From Nitrobacteraceae bacterium AZCC 2146 (GTDB lineage Bacteria; Pseudomonadota; Alphaproteobacteria; Rhizobiales; Xanthobacteraceae), in contig JBAGRP010000001.1 in assembly GCA_036924855.1 (NCBI GenBank), forward strand, positions 4,898,001 to 4,962,000: a stretch of DNA of 64,000 nucleotides, read 5' to 3'. The notes beneath the pieces are model-generated. The model made no database searches, had not been told where the DNA came from, and saw only the letters and a list, made by a program, of their open reading frames with translations. This document shows, piece after piece, positions 22,031 to 31,302 of the stretch. The stretch's first letter is position 1, and each line of letters opens with the position of its first letter. The position numbers and the translations under genes are program-made.

Positions 22031-22768
22031 ATGACGCTGACCGATCTCGCCAATCCGACCCGCTTCCTGTCACTGACCACGCGTATCCTGCCGTGGCTGG
22101 CAGGCGCGACCGCGATCCTGCTGGCGATTGGCCTCACGCAATCCGCGCTGGCGCCGGACGACTACCAGCAGGGCGCCACCGTCAAGATCATGTTCATCCA
22201 CGTGCCCAATGCCTGGCTGGCGATGTTCGTCTGGGGCGTCATGAGCGTCGCCGCGCTGGGCACGCTGGTATGGCGGCATCCGCTCGCCGACGTCGCCGCC
22301 AAGGCCGCGGCGCCGATCGGCGCGGCCTTCACGTTCCTGGCGCTGGTGACCGGCTCACTGTGGGGCCGGCCGATGTGGGGCACCTATTGGGAATGGGATG
22401 CCCGGTTGACGTCAGTGCTGATCCTGTTCCTGATGTATCTCGGCCTGATCGCGCTGTGGCGCGCGGTGGAGGATCCGTCGCGCGCAGCAAGGGCCGCGGC
22501 GATCCTGACATTGGTCGGCGCCATCAACATTCCGATCATCAAGTTCTCGGTGGACTGGTGGAATACGCTGCACCAGCCGGCCTCGGTGATGAAGATGGGC
22601 GGCTCCAGCCTCGACCGCGCCTTCCTGATCCCGCTGCTGGTGATGGCGGTGGCGTTCTCGCTGCTGTTCATTACGCTGCATCTCGCTGCGATGCGCAACG
22701 AGATCCTGCGCCGCCGGTTGCGCGCGCTGCAGATGCTGCGGGCCAGCCAACGCCCGGTACTGCCGTGA
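22031..22768 (+). CDS. ccmC: Haem handling protein CcmC
   Basis: The 245-residue protein has six transmembrane segments. It carries the tryptophan-rich haem-handling motif [18 protein letters not shown], diagnostic of the CcmC/CcmF/CcsA haem-handling family. A conserved periplasmic histidine precedes it ([11 protein letters not shown]). CcmC attaches haem to CcmE. ATG 22031 is used, with AGGA just upstream; TTG 21995 in frame is less likely. Confidence 0.95.
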   Translation: MTLTDLANPTRFLSLTTRILPWLAGATAILLAIGLTQSALAPDDYQQGATVKIMFIHVPNAWLAMFVWGVMSVAALGTLVWRHPLADVAAKAAAPIGAAFTFLALVTGSLWGRPMWGTYWEWDARLTSVLILFLMYLGLIALWRAVEDPSRAARAAAILTLVGAINIPIIKFSVDWWNTLHQPASVMKMGGSSLDRAFLIPLLVMAVAFSLLFITLHLAAMRNEILRRRLRALQMLRASQRPVLP

Positions 22769-22947
22769 CGGCGCTCGGTCCCTACGCCTCCTTCATCGTC
22801 ACGTCCTACGCGCTGGTGGCAGCCGTGGTGCTGGTCCTGATCGTCTGGATCGTCATCGATCATCGCCGCGTCAAGGCCAGGCTGCACGACCTCGAGGCCG
22901 GCGGCGTCAGCCGCCGTTCCGGCCGCAGTGCGACGGATCTGTCATGA
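22765..22947 (+). CDS. ccmD: Haem exporter protein CcmD
   Basis: The 60-residue protein ([21 protein letters not shown] start, one transmembrane helix, basic [14 protein letters not shown] after it) is the standard CcmD pattern. CcmD is needed to release holo-CcmE from CcmABC. The GTG start overlaps the ccmC stop and its own TGA overlaps the ATG of the next gene (ATGA). It is easily missed because its frame continues upstream as an open shadow of ccmC. Confidence 0.92.
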   Translation: MTALGPYASFIVTSYALVAAVVLVLIVWIVIDHRRVKARLHDLEAGGVSRRSGRSATDLS

Positions 22948-23528
22948 GCGATCAGGCCCTGCCAAAACGCCGGCTTTTTCTGATGGCGCTGCCGCTGCTC
23001 GGCTTCGCGGTGATGGCGGCGTTGTTCTGGTTTCGGCTCGGCGCCGGCGATCCCGCCAAGCTTCCCTCCGCGCTGATCGGCCGCCCGGCGCCGCAGACCG
23101 CGCTGCCGGCGCTGGAAGGCCTGGCCAGCAACGGCACGCCGATTCCCGGGCTCGATCCGGCTGTCTTCAAAGGCCGGGTCAGCGTCGTCAATGTCTGGGC
23201 GTCGTGGTGCGTACCGTGCCACGAGGAGGCGCCGCTGTTGACCACGCTCGGCCAGGACAAGCGGCTGCAGCTGGTCGGCATCAACTACAAGGATTCACCG
23301 GACAATGCCCGGCGTTTCCTCGGCCGCTACGGCAATCCGTTCGGCATCGTCGGCGTCGACGGCAACGGCCGCGCCGCGATCGAATGGGGCGTCTATGGCG
23401 TGCCCGAAACCTTCATCGTCGGCCGCGATGGCCGCATCGCCTACAAGCTGGTCGGCGGCGTCACGCCGGAGAATTTCGACAGTGTGCTGAAGGTCGAGAT
23501 CGACAAGGCGCTGAAGGCCGGAAGCTAG
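22944..23528 (+). CDS. ccmG: Cytochrome c maturation thioredoxin CcmG/DsbE
   Basis: The 194-residue membrane-anchored thioredoxin has an N-terminal anchor at about residues 12-30, then a thioredoxin fold with [13 protein letters not shown] (Cys89/Cys92) and the cis-Pro region [12 protein letters not shown]. CcmG reduces apocytochrome c CXXCH cysteines in the periplasm. It ends the ccmABCDG operon. ccmE, ccmF and ccmH are not in this window, as is common when they form a separate cycHJKL-type operon. Confidence 0.94.
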   Translation: MSDQALPKRRLFLMALPLLGFAVMAALFWFRLGAGDPAKLPSALIGRPAPQTALPALEGLASNGTPIPGLDPAVFKGRVSVVNVWASWCVPCHEEAPLLTTLGQDKRLQLVGINYKDSPDNARRFLGRYGNPFGIVGVDGNGRAAIEWGVYGVPETFIVGRDGRIAYKLVGGVTPENFDSVLKVEIDKALKAGS

Positions 23529-23554
23529 GCGGGACCGGAATTGAACTGGCGCCC

Positions 23555-23725
23555 GTCATTCCCCGACACGCCAATTGGCGTGTCTGAGGATGCGCTTCGG
23601 GCGGCGAAGCCGGCTGGAGTGCAGACCTCAGATGTGCAATTGCGCATCGGGGAATCCCGATCTGTTCAACTATCTCTGGATTCCGGGCTCGCTCGCAGCT
23701 GGCGCTGCTCGCGCCCCGGAATGAC
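23555..23725. repeat. Palindromic extragenic repeat, family A copy 3
   Basis: It runs from gtcattcccc to ccccggaatgac. A perfect 20-bp palindrome gacacgccaattggcgtgtc lies at 23565-23584, near one end. It fills most of the 333-bp gap between ccmG and the next gene. The rest (23726-23861) shows no gene. Confidence 0.8.
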
Positions 23726-23861
23726 AACATGATACCTGACCCGGGCCGTCGCAAATATATTTCAGCTTTTATCTGCGGTTCATTTTGGCGCCATGGCGCT
23801 GCCATGAATCGACCGCTAGCTTGGTTCTGTTACTTAAACCGTCCTTGGAGGGACATTTCCA

Positions 23862-24233
23862 ATGCGCCATTTCACGCTAGCTTCACTCACCGCCGCCGCC
23901 CTCACGCTCGGCCTGCTCGCAGCCGCGCCGTCGATGGCGCAGTCGCCGCAGCCCGCGCCCAAGACCGACAAGATGGCGCCCGCGCCGGCATCCAAGATGG
24001 CACCGGCCACCGAGTCGAAAATGGCTCCAGCGCCGAAAGCCGAACTGCTCGATATCAACTCCGCCAGCGCCGAGGCGCTCGATGCGTTGCCCGGGATTGG
24101 CAAGGCCTATTCGGCCGCGATCATCAAGGGTCGCCCCTACAAGGGGAAGGACGAGCTGGTGCAGAAGAAGATCGTGCCAGAGAAAACCTACGACGGCATC
24201 AAGGACAAGATCATCGCCAAGCAGAAGAGCTGA
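23862..24233 (+). CDS. Secreted helix-hairpin-helix (ComEA-like) protein
   Basis: The 123-residue protein has a signal peptide ([22 protein letters not shown]). A linker follows with three copies of a KMAPA-type repeat rich in Ala, Pro and Lys. A C-terminal ComEA-like helix-hairpin-helix domain has [32 protein letters not shown]. HhH domains bind DNA backbone non-specifically; ComEA proteins bind DNA in the periplasm during uptake. Whether this small protein serves DNA uptake or another function is unknown. GGAGGG precedes the ATG and a terminator follows. Confidence 0.88.
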   Translation: MRHFTLASLTAAALTLGLLAAAPSMAQSPQPAPKTDKMAPAPASKMAPATESKMAPAPKAELLDINSASAEALDALPGIGKAYSAAIIKGRPYKGKDELVQKKIVPEKTYDGIKDKIIAKQKS

Positions 24234-24256
24234 GCGGTTCGTCTGTCTGATTTACA

Positions 24257-24295
24257 AAACGCATCGGCGCACCCGCGCCGGTGCGTTTTTCTTTT
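24257..24295 (+). terminator. Rho-independent terminator after the HhH protein
   Basis: aaacgcatcggcgc (24257-24270) pairs with gcgccggtgcgttt (24275-24288), with one T-G wobble position. TTCTTTT follows. Confidence 0.85.
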
Positions 24296-24317
24296 GGCGT
24301 CACGGCAAGGGAGACGC

Positions 24318-24506
24318 CGTTCCCCGGATGCAGCGCAGCTACGCCGCACCTAACGATGCGAAGCATCGTCAGGCGGCGTGGTGCGCTGCTGATCCGGGGC
24401 CCATCCTTTTGCGAAGAAAGCGTGGGTCCCGGATCTGCGGAGCGGCATAGCGGCGATGCTTTGCATCGCCTGAGAATGCCGCACCGCGTCCGGGACACGA
24501 GGCCCG
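24318..24506. repeat. Palindromic extragenic repeat, family F
   Basis: A dispersed-type repeat with several nested hairpins: cgatgcgaagcatcg near 24354, the facing gatccggggccc and gggtcccggatc at about 24391-24436, and gcgatgctttgcatcgc near 24452. It ends in gtccggga, the partner of tccccgga at 24321. It fills the gap before yciB. Confidence 0.6.
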
Positions 24507-24520
24507 GTTGGCGATCGTGC

Positions 24521-25135
24521 TTACTTGCTGATATCCCCCGCATCCGCCTCGCTCGCCTCGAGCGATACCGGCTCCAGGTGATAGCGCTTGATCAGCGGCA
24601 TCTGCGTCACCGCAAAGACCATCGTCAGCGGCACCATGCCGAACACCTTGAAGGCGACCCAGAACTCGGTGGTCTGGGTGCGCCAGATCAGCTCATTGAG
24701 TACCGCCATCGCGGCAAACCACAGCGCCCAGCGCAGCGTCAGCGTGCGCCAGCCCCGGTCGGTCAGGTTGAACATCTGGTCGAACATGATGGCGATGAAG
24801 GAACGGCCGAACAAAAGCCCGCCGCCGAGCACCCCGGCGAACAGCGCATAGACGATGGTCGGCTTCATCTTGATGAAGGTCTCGTCGTGCAGCACCAGCG
24901 TCAGCGTGCCGAACACGATGACGACGACGGCGGTGACAATGGCCATCATCGGCACGTGCTTCGTCACCACATAGGACGCGATCATCGCCACGATCACCGC
25001 CACCATGAAGGCGCCGGTGGCGACGAACAGGTTCGACTTGGCGTTGGCGACGAAGAAGATCAGCAGCGGCCCAAGTTCAGTGGCGAGCTTGAACAGCGGA
25101 TGCGGTACGGTCTTGTCCAGGATCGGCTTGTTCAT
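24521..25135 (-). CDS. yciB: Septation protein A (YciB/IspZ family)
   Basis: The 204-residue inner-membrane protein starts [28 protein letters not shown]. It has about five hydrophobic segments and the conserved stretches [31 protein letters not shown] and [10 protein letters not shown]. YciB-family proteins affect cell envelope integrity and septation. ATG 25135 is chosen; a TTG 12 bp upstream is in frame. The intergenic spacer from ftsY contains a 13-bp tandem duplication of the ftsY end. Confidence 0.92.
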   Translation of the reverse strand: MNKPILDKTVPHPLFKLATELGPLLIFFVANAKSNLFVATGAFMVAVIVAMIASYVVTKHVPMMAIVTAVVVIVFGTLTLVLHDETFIKMKPTIVYALFAGVLGGGLLFGRSFIAIMFDQMFNLTDRGWRTLTLRWALWFAAMAVLNELIWRTQTTEFWVAFKVFGMVPLTMVFAVTQMPLIKRYHLEPVSLEASEADAGDISK

Positions 25136-25149
25136 GTCAGCTCTCAATG

Positions 25150-26094
25150 TCAGCTCTCGATTCCTGCGATCGCCTGCGCGAAATCCCGCGCGGTGAATGG
25201 CGCGAGATCGTCGATCCCCTCGCCGACGCCGATGAAGTGCACCGGCAGTTTGAATTTTTCCGCCAGCGCCACCAGAATGCCGCCGCGCGCAGTGCCATCG
25301 AGCTTGGTCATGACCAGGCCGGTGACCCCAGCCATACGATGAAACACCTCGACCTGCGACAGCGCGTTTTGTCCCACCGTGGCGTCGAGCACCAGCAGCA
25401 CCGCATGCGGCGCGGATGCATCGACCTTCCGGATCACGCGCACGACCTTTTCGAGCTCGACCATCAGCTCGGCCTTGTTCTGCAGCCGGCCGGCGGTATC
25501 GATCATCAGCACGTCGCGCTTGTCGTCGCGCGCCGCGGTCACGGCGGTAAAAGCGAGGCTCGCGGAATCCGATCCCTGGGCGCCTGCGATGACGGGCGTC
25601 TTGGTGCGTTCGCCCCAGACCTTCAGCTGTTCGATGGCAGCGGCGCGGAACGTGTCGCCGGCCGCCAGCATCACCGTGCGGCCTTCGGCGGACAGCTTTG
25701 CCGCGAGCTTGCCGATGGTGGTGGTCTTGCCGGAGCCGTTGACGCCGACCACGAGAATGACGAACGGCTTTTGTGATGCATCGATCACCAGCGGTTTGGC
25801 GACGGCCGAAAGTACCTTCTCGACTTCGGTGGCGACGACGGTCTTCACATCATCCGCGGAGATCGCCTTGTCGTAGCGGCCGTGGCCCACCGCCGCGGCG
25901 ATCCGCGCCGCCACCTCGGTGCCCAGATCGGCGCGCAGCAGCACATCCTCGATATCCTCGAGCATGGCGCGGTCGAGCTTGCGCTTGGTGACGAGGTCGG
26001 CGACCGCGGTTCCCAGCGAGCTTGAGGTGCGTTTCAGGCCGCTGGAGAGCCGCCGCCACCAGCTCAGTTTCGGCGTTTCAGGAGTGTCGTTCAT
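25150..26094 (-). CDS. ftsY: Signal recognition particle receptor FtsY
   Basis: The 314-residue SRP receptor has an N-terminal NG helical bundle ([17 protein letters not shown] onward), then the SRP-type GTPase with G1 [10 protein letters not shown] (117-126), insertion-box [12 protein letters not shown]3 DTAGRL and G4 [10 protein letters not shown]. It lacks the long acidic A-domain of Escherichia coli, as is usual in alphaproteobacteria. It docks the SRP-ribosome complex at the membrane; its partner Ffh is encoded at 31916-33460. yciB follows on the same strand. Confidence 0.97.
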   Translation of the reverse strand: MNDTPETPKLSWWRRLSSGLKRTSSSLGTAVADLVTKRKLDRAMLEDIEDVLLRADLGTEVAARIAAAVGHGRYDKAISADDVKTVVATEVEKVLSAVAKPLVIDASQKPFVILVVGVNGSGKTTTIGKLAAKLSAEGRTVMLAAGDTFRAAAIEQLKVWGERTKTPVIAGAQGSDSASLAFTAVTAARDDKRDVLMIDTAGRLQNKAELMVELEKVVRVIRKVDASAPHAVLLVLDATVGQNALSQVEVFHRMAGVTGLVMTKLDGTARGGILVALAEKFKLPVHFIGVGEGIDDLAPFTARDFAQAIAGIES

Positions 26095-26122
26095 GTCAGG
26101 GCTGTGTTAGCGGTTTCGCGCC

Positions 26123-26857
26123 ATGAACGAAAGTCACCCAGAAACCCGGCAGGACCGCGTCGATACGCCGGAACTGACCGCCGATGAGATCCTGTCCCGC
26201 GTCCTGTATCGCGATGGCCTGATGCTGGTGATCGACAAGCCGGCCGGGATGCCGGTGCATCGCGGCCCCAGGGGCGGCGCCAATCTGGAATCCTCGTTCG
26301 ACGCGCTGCGCTACGGCCTGCCGCGGCCGCCGGTCCTGGCGCACCGGCTCGACCGCGATACCTCCGGCTGCCTGGTGCTGGGCCGGCACCGCAAGGCCAC
26401 GGCGTCGCTGGGCCTGCTGTTCAAGCATGGCCGGATTTCAAAAACCTACTGGGCGGTGGTGGAAGGCGGACCGGCCGGGGACGAGGGCATCATCGACATG
26501 CCGCTCGGCCGCCTCAATGCCGAACGCGGCTGGTGGCAGAAGCCGGATGCCGAGGGCCAGAAGGCGATCACCAACTGGAAGGTGATGGGGCGCGGCGAGG
26601 GCCTTGCCTGGATGGCGCTGGAACCGGTCACCGGCCGGACCCATCAATTGCGCGTTCACAGCGCCGAGAGCGGCTGGCCGATCGTCGGCGACAACATCTA
26701 TGGCAACGGCCCCCGCTTTGGCGAACCGACGCTGCATCTGCATGCGCGGGAGATCGTGATCCCGATCTCGCGCAACAAGGATCCGATCCGCGTCGTCGCC
26801 CCGGCGCCGCCGCATCTGCACGAGCGGCTCAGGGCGTGTGGGTGGAACGGCGAGTAG
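26123..26857 (+). CDS. RluA-family RNA pseudouridine synthase
   Basis: The 244-residue pseudouridine synthase carries the catalytic motif HRLDRDTSGCLVLG (Asp77), an upstream VIDKPAGMPVHRG and downstream GRTHQLRVHSAESGWPIVGD. These are the I, II and III blocks of the RluA family. It lacks an S4 domain. The substrate uridine (rRNA or tRNA) cannot be assigned. It is divergent from ftsY (28 bp between starts) and convergent with dapF. Confidence 0.88.
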   Translation: MNESHPETRQDRVDTPELTADEILSRVLYRDGLMLVIDKPAGMPVHRGPRGGANLESSFDALRYGLPRPPVLAHRLDRDTSGCLVLGRHRKATASLGLLFKHGRISKTYWAVVEGGPAGDEGIIDMPLGRLNAERGWWQKPDAEGQKAITNWKVMGRGEGLAWMALEPVTGRTHQLRVHSAESGWPIVGDNIYGNGPRFGEPTLHLHAREIVIPISRNKDPIRVVAPAPPHLHERLRACGWNGE

Positions 26858-26865
26858 GCTCTGCC

Positions 26866-27738
26866 TTACGCCACCGACGCAAACAGCGCGGGATCGAAGC
26901 GGCCCTCATATTCGAACGTCGCGGGGCCGGTCATCAGCACGTGGTCGTCGTGCTCGCGCCAATCGATGGTGAGTTCGCCGCCCGGCAGCGTCATGTGGAC
27001 GATGCGGTTGGTTCGGCGCAAGCGCGCGGCCGCAACCGCCGTCGCGCAGGCCGCCGAGCCGCAGGCGCGGGTGAGGCCGGCACCGCGCTCCCAGGTCCGC
27101 ATCACGATGTGATCGCGATCGACGATATGCGCCAGCGTGATGTTGGCGCGCTCCGGAAAGATCGGATGGTTTTCCAGCAGCGGCCCGAAGCGGCCGAGGT
27201 CGTAGGCCTCGATGTCATCGACCCAGAAGATCGCATGCGGATTGCCCATGCTGACCGCGGAGGGCGTATGCAGGATCGGCGCATCGATCGGGCCGATCTG
27301 CAGCTCGATCGAACGGGTGTCGCGAAATTCTTCCGCCAGCGGAATGTCCTGCCAGCCGAACTTCGGCGCGCCCATGTCGACCGTATAGAGATCCGGCGAC
27401 GGGCCCTGCCAGCAGTTGATCAGGCCGGCCTTGGTCTCGAAGGTCAGCGCGGTCTTGCCGTTGTCCGCAAAACTCTGTCGCGCCACGCAGCGCATGCCAT
27501 TGCCGCAGGCACCGGATTCCGAGCCGTCATTATTGTAAATCGAGATGAACGCCTCGGTGCCGGCCAGCCGCGGCTTCTGCAGCACCATCAACTGGTCGTA
27601 GGGCACGCCGGCGGGTGCGGCGACCGCGCGGGCGTCGTCCGGTGTCACGGTGGCAGCCGTATCCCTGAGATCGATCACGACGATCTCGTTGCCGATGCCG
27701 TTCATCTTGGCAAATGCGTGGTTGGCCAGCGCGCTCAT
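26866..27738 (-). CDS. dapF: Diaminopimelate epimerase
   Basis: The 290-residue enzyme interconverts LL- and meso-diaminopimelate for lysine and peptidoglycan. The catalytic acid/base cysteines are Cys78 (GACGNGMRC) and Cys226 (RACGSAAC). The N-terminal [18 protein letters not shown] is standard. In relatives I recall dapF next to an mtaB-type methylthiotransferase and ftsY. Here an RluA gene on the opposite strand lies between dapF and ftsY. Confidence 0.96.
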   Translation of the reverse strand: MSALANHAFAKMNGIGNEIVVIDLRDTAATVTPDDARAVAAPAGVPYDQLMVLQKPRLAGTEAFISIYNNDGSESGACGNGMRCVARQSFADNGKTALTFETKAGLINCWQGPSPDLYTVDMGAPKFGWQDIPLAEEFRDTRSIELQIGPIDAPILHTPSAVSMGNPHAIFWVDDIEAYDLGRFGPLLENHPIFPERANITLAHIVDRDHIVMRTWERGAGLTRACGSAACATAVAAARLRRTNRIVHMTLPGGELTIDWREHDDHVLMTGPATFEYEGRFDPALFASVA

Positions 27739-27943
27739 GTCATGTCCCGGTGAATGCCAGTCTTATATGGCGAAGCGCAGCGGGATTGGCCAGTGCGGCA
27801 AATCTGTGTCGGCGATTTTCCATGCGGCCATCGCTTAAGGGCAGGGGACGAACGCCGCGGCAGCGTGTTACCATGGTGGCAGATCGCGCAGCTCTGGCGC
27901 GCACGCCGACGGCCACATCGCTTGAGGTCATGGAGACGACTGA

Positions 27944-28681
27944 ATGAACCGCTCTTGCCTGCTTCGCCTTGCTACCGCCGCGCTGATCCCGGCTGCCGCG
28001 CTGTCGATGAATTTTGCGGCGCTGGCGCAATCGCCGCCCGCCACCCCGCCGGCAGCGAGCACCCCGGCGACGCCGGCACCGGCTCCTGTGGCGCCTGCGA
28101 CGCCGAGCCCCGCCGCTCCCGCAACGCCGGCTCCTGCGATCCCTGTTCCCGTGGCGCCAGCCACGCCGCCCGCTGCGGCACAGGCTCCGGCGACGCCGGC
28201 CGCTCCGTCGGTGCAGACCGCCGATCCGTTCGGCGAGGAAATCACGCTCGCGCCGAAGCAGGTTCTGACCTTCAACGGCAAGGCGAACTGGGATTCGGCA
28301 TTCGAGACCCTGATGGATTCGTTCAAGCAGCTCACCACGCTGCTGGACAAGCAGGGCATCAAGTCCTCAGGCAATTCGATGATCGTCTACACCTCGACCG
28401 ACGACACCGGTTTTACGTTCCTCGCGGAAATCCCGGTCGACCAGGAGCCGAAGAGCCTGCCGAAGGCCATGAGCATGGGCAAGTCGCCGGACGGCAAGGC
28501 GCTGAAATTCGTGCATCGCGGCTCCTACGACAACATGGACAACACCTATGAGGCGATCACCAATCACCTCGACGACAAGAAGCTGGAAGCCAAGGACACC
28601 TTCATCGAGGAGTACATCACCGACCCGCTGAAAACAGCGGAAGACAAGCTGGTGATCAACGTCTACGTGCCGCTGAAGTAA
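27944..28681 (+). CDS. Secreted Pro/Ala-rich protein with GyrI/SOUL-like effector domain
   Basis: The 245-residue protein has a signal peptide (to about Ala28), then about 65 residues of Pro/Ala/Thr-rich low-complexity linker. A C-terminal domain of about 150 residues (VLTFNGKANWDSAFETLMDSF to LVINVYVPLK) resembles the GyrI-like / AraC effector-binding fold, with its HRGSYDNMDNTYEAI core and YITDPLKT end. It is probably periplasmic and small-molecule binding, but no ligand can be named. The next gene starts 5 bp later, so the two are probably co-transcribed. Confidence 0.78.
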   Translation: MNRSCLLRLATAALIPAAALSMNFAALAQSPPATPPAASTPATPAPAPVAPATPSPAAPATPAPAIPVPVAPATPPAAAQAPATPAAPSVQTADPFGEEITLAPKQVLTFNGKANWDSAFETLMDSFKQLTTLLDKQGIKSSGNSMIVYTSTDDTGFTFLAEIPVDQEPKSLPKAMSMGKSPDGKALKFVHRGSYDNMDNTYEAITNHLDDKKLEAKDTFIEEYITDPLKTAEDKLVINVYVPLK

Positions 28682-28686
28682 CGATC

Positions 28687-29391
28687 ATGAAGCATCATCT
28701 GTATCTCGCCGCGCTGGCCGGCGCTCTCATCGCTGCGCCCGCTTTGGCACAGGTAGTCCCGCCGCCGACGATCTCCGTCACCGGCGAAGGCACGGTGTCG
28801 GTGCCGCCGGATCTCGCGGTGATCGACGGTGGCGTCACCACCGAAGCCAAGACCGCACGCGAAGCCAGCGATAGCAACAACGCCGCCATGGGCAAGGTGC
28901 TGCTGGCGTTGAAGGGCGCGGGCATCGACGAGAAGGATTTTCAGACCTCGCGGCTGTCGCTGCAGCCGCAATATGCGCAGGCGCCCAATCGCCCGGGCAC
29001 CAACGTCGTCACCGGCTATCGCGCCAGCAACCGCGTCACCATCCGGCTGCGTGACGTCACCAAGGTCGCCAGCACGATCGATACGTTGGTGTCATCGGGC
29101 GCCAACGAGATCGGCGGCATCAACTTCATGGTGGCGCAGGCCTCGAAGCTGCTCGACGACGCCCGCGAACAGGCGATCGCCGATGCGCGCCGCAAGGCGG
29201 AGATCTACGCCAAGGCGGCCGGAGTCACGCTCGGCGCGCCGGTGAGTATTTCGGAAGACGGCGGCGGCGCGCCGGCACCGATGCCATTCCGCAAGATGGC
29301 CGGCATGGCGGCCTCGGCACCGGTCGCGCAGGGCGAGGAAACGCTGCACGTCACGGTGAGCGTGGCGTGGGCGATCAAGCCGGCGCAGTAG
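28687..29391 (+). CDS. SIMPL domain (DUF541) periplasmic protein
   Basis: The 234-residue protein has a signal peptide (LYLAALAGALIAAPALAQ) and a SIMPL/DUF541 domain. Characteristic segments are ISVTGEGTVSVPPDLAVIDGGV, FQTSRLSLQPQY, GYRASNRVTIRLRD and DARRKAEIYAKAAGVTLG. SIMPL proteins such as BP26/Omp28 and YggE form oligomeric rings in the periplasm and are linked to oxidative stress. It shares a transcript with the GyrI-like gene 5 bp upstream. Confidence 0.88.
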   Translation: MKHHLYLAALAGALIAAPALAQVVPPPTISVTGEGTVSVPPDLAVIDGGVTTEAKTAREASDSNNAAMGKVLLALKGAGIDEKDFQTSRLSLQPQYAQAPNRPGTNVVTGYRASNRVTIRLRDVTKVASTIDTLVSSGANEIGGINFMVAQASKLLDDAREQAIADARRKAEIYAKAAGVTLGAPVSISEDGGGAPAPMPFRKMAGMAASAPVAQGEETLHVTVSVAWAIKPAQ

Positions 29392-29396
29392 CGACG

Positions 29397-29529
29397 CGTC
29401 GTCCCGGCAAGCGAGCTTGCGAGCGCAAGCCGGGACCCATACGCGCTGGAGACATGTGACGCGCTGTGGTCAGTGCTTTCTTAGCCACTGGCTCGGAGGT
29501 TATGGGTCCCGGCCTTCGCCGGGACGACG
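29397..29529. repeat. Palindromic extragenic repeat, family B copy 1
   Basis: It starts cgtcgtcccggcaagcgagc and ends with the facing gccgggacgacg. The first 34 bases are nearly identical to a block at 55985-56018 that encodes the C-terminus of the CzcA-like protein. Here it lies between two convergent genes. Confidence 0.8.
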
Positions 29530-29532
29530 AGC

Positions 29533-30513
29533 TTAAATCTCCACCACCTGCCCGGGCTTCAGCGCGACAAACCGCTCCCTTGGAATCTCCGCCGCATCGA
29601 GCGCGACGCCCAATCCCGTCGCCGGCGCATCGATCGCTTCGTCGGTGAGCTGGAACGTGCCGTGGTGATGCGCCAGCGCCCGCTCGGCGCCGCAATCCGC
29701 CAGTGCCTTTACCGCATCGTCCGGGTTCATATGCTGATCCTTCATGAACCAGCGTGGTTCGTAGGCGCCTATCGGCAGGATCGCGAGGCGCAGCGGACCG
29801 TGGGCGTCGCGCACCCGGCGGAAATGCGCGCCGCTGCCGTAACCGGAATCGCAGACGACGTAGATTTTTCCCGCCGGCGTTTCCAGCACAAAACTCGCCC
29901 ACAGCGCCTCGTTGCGATCGAACAATCCGCGGGCGGTCCAGTGCCGCGTCGGCACCAGCGTTACCGCAAGCCCGCCGCCGAGATCGGCACGATCATGCCA
30001 GTCGAAGGCCTCGGCGCGAATGGTGCGATCGGCCTTGCGCATCGTCTTGTCGTTGCCGAGCGGCGTGATCACCCGCGGCGAGAATTTTCCCGCCAGCCGC
30101 GACAGCGTCGCGACATCGAGATGATCGTAATGGCCGTGCGAGACCAGCACGGTATCGATCCTGGGCAGCGCCTCGAAGGCAATGCCGGGATCGTTGACGC
30201 GCCTCGGTCCCGCGAATTTCAGCGGCGAGGCGCGATCCGACCACACCGGATCGATCAGGATGTTCTGGCCTGCGGTCTGGATCAGCCAGCTGACATGACC
30301 GACAAAGGACAATCGCACCTTATCGCCGTCGACGCGCGGCGGCGGCGTGTCGGCATGGGGGCTCGGTGCCCATTTCGGCCATGTTGCCCGCTGCCGTCCG
30401 CCGCCGAACTGCCAGCGAAGGACCTCACCCAGTTTTTTTGGCGGTGCGCCATCCGGATCGAAGAAATGCGTGCCGTTGAAATGATCGGACGCCGGGCCGT
30501 CATAGGTGCTCAT
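29533..30513 (-). CDS. MBL-fold metallohydrolase (NAPE-PLD/UlaG-like)
   Basis: The 326-residue metallo-beta-lactamase-fold enzyme has the zinc motif SHGHYDHLD, a later TRHW and DSGYGSG, and a C-terminal HHGTF. The N-terminal block (SDHFNGTHFFDPDG) is typical of the beta-lactamase_2 subgroup that includes N-acyl-phosphatidylethanolamine phospholipase D and UlaG. The substrate is unknown. It starts 8 bases after a strong hairpin that also holds part of its only possible ribosome binding site (GAGAA). Confidence 0.85.
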   Translation of the reverse strand: MSTYDGPASDHFNGTHFFDPDGAPPKKLGEVLRWQFGGGRQRATWPKWAPSPHADTPPPRVDGDKVRLSFVGHVSWLIQTAGQNILIDPVWSDRASPLKFAGPRRVNDPGIAFEALPRIDTVLVSHGHYDHLDVATLSRLAGKFSPRVITPLGNDKTMRKADRTIRAEAFDWHDRADLGGGLAVTLVPTRHWTARGLFDRNEALWASFVLETPAGKIYVVCDSGYGSGAHFRRVRDAHGPLRLAILPIGAYEPRWFMKDQHMNPDDAVKALADCGAERALAHHHGTFQLTDEAIDAPATGLGVALDAAEIPRERFVALKPGQVVEI

Positions 30514-30520
30514 GCAAAAT

Positions 30521-30571
30521 TCTCGATGCTGCCATTCCCTACAATGATGTGGGAACGGTTCAGCATCGAGA
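30521..30571 (-). terminator. Extended hairpin/terminator between NmrA-like gene and MBL gene
   Basis: The outer arms tctcgatgctg (30521-30531) and cagcatcgaga (30561-30571) are an 11-bp perfect inverted repeat, with inner arms ttccc/gggaa. On the minus strand AATTTTGC follows, so it can terminate the NmrA-like transcript. The same stem covers the GAGA upstream of the MBL start. Confidence 0.6.
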
Positions 30572-30591
30572 CAACGGCTGTCGCGGAGGGG

Positions 30592-31200
30592 TCAGTAGCC
30601 GACCGTGAAGCGCTTGCGCGAATGCGCGGGCTTCTCGATCTCGTCGGCCATGGCGATGGCATAGTCCTCGAACGAGATGCTGCTGCCCTTGTCGTTGGCC
30701 AGCAACTGGTCGCCGCCGAGCCGGAATTTGCCGGTGCGTTCGCCGGGGATGAACAGCGCCGAGGGCGACAGGAAGGTCCAGTTGAGGTCCTTGTCGTGGC
30801 GCAGGATGTCGAGGAACAGGCCGCCCACCGCGGCCTCGGCCCGGTATTCCGCCGGAAATCCCGCGGTCTCGATCAGCTTCAGGCCGGGCGCGACTTCGAG
30901 GCTGCCGGCGCCGCCGACCACCAGATAGCGCGGAACGCCCGCCGCCTTCACCGCCGCGATCAGCTTGTGCGGGTCGCTGACGAGAAAATGGATCGCGCTG
31001 ACGGCGACGTCATGGCCCTTCAGCGCGGCAGTGAGACCAGCAATATCGTTGGCGTCGGCCTTCAGCGGCGTGACGCCGGCCAGCGCCGGAACTTTCTCCG
31101 GGTTGCGGGCGATGGCGGTGACGGTGTGACCGCGGCGGGACAGTTCAGCGACGATTTGCGAACCGGCACGGCCGGTCGCTCCGATCAGGGCGATTTTCAT
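30592..31200 (-). CDS. NAD(P)-binding NmrA/atypical SDR oxidoreductase
   Basis: The 202-residue Rossmann protein has MKIALIGATGRAGSQIV (glycine-rich GATGRAG dinucleotide motif) and domains of the NmrA / YwnB-like atypical short-chain group. ATG 31200 follows GGAGAT at good distance; the frame open to 31320 runs through the promoter region. It is divergent from an HxlR-type regulator, the common arrangement in which such a redox-sensing regulator controls a neighbouring reductase. Confidence 0.85.
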   Translation of the reverse strand: MKIALIGATGRAGSQIVAELSRRGHTVTAIARNPEKVPALAGVTPLKADANDIAGLTAALKGHDVAVSAIHFLVSDPHKLIAAVKAAGVPRYLVVGGAGSLEVAPGLKLIETAGFPAEYRAEAAVGGLFLDILRHDKDLNWTFLSPSALFIPGERTGKFRLGGDQLLANDKGSSISFEDYAIAMADEIEKPAHSRKRFTVGY

Positions 31201-31215
31201 TTGATATCTCCATGT

Positions 31216-31288
31216 GGTAACCAATGGAAACCAGCTATTGAATTTGTTAGCAGCTGTGAAGAAGGCACCTTTTCGTAAGCTGGTTACC
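31216..31288. promoter_or_regulatory. Facing operator half-sites between NmrA-like gene and HxlR regulator
   Basis: GGTAACCA at 31216-31223 faces TGGTTACC at 31281-31288. Nested inside, AACCAGCT at 31229-31236 faces AGCTGGTT at 31278-31285. They occupy the 102-bp divergent promoter region, the expected place for binding by the HxlR protein. Confidence 0.45.
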
Positions 31289-31302
31289 TCCAGGAGACCG
31301 CC

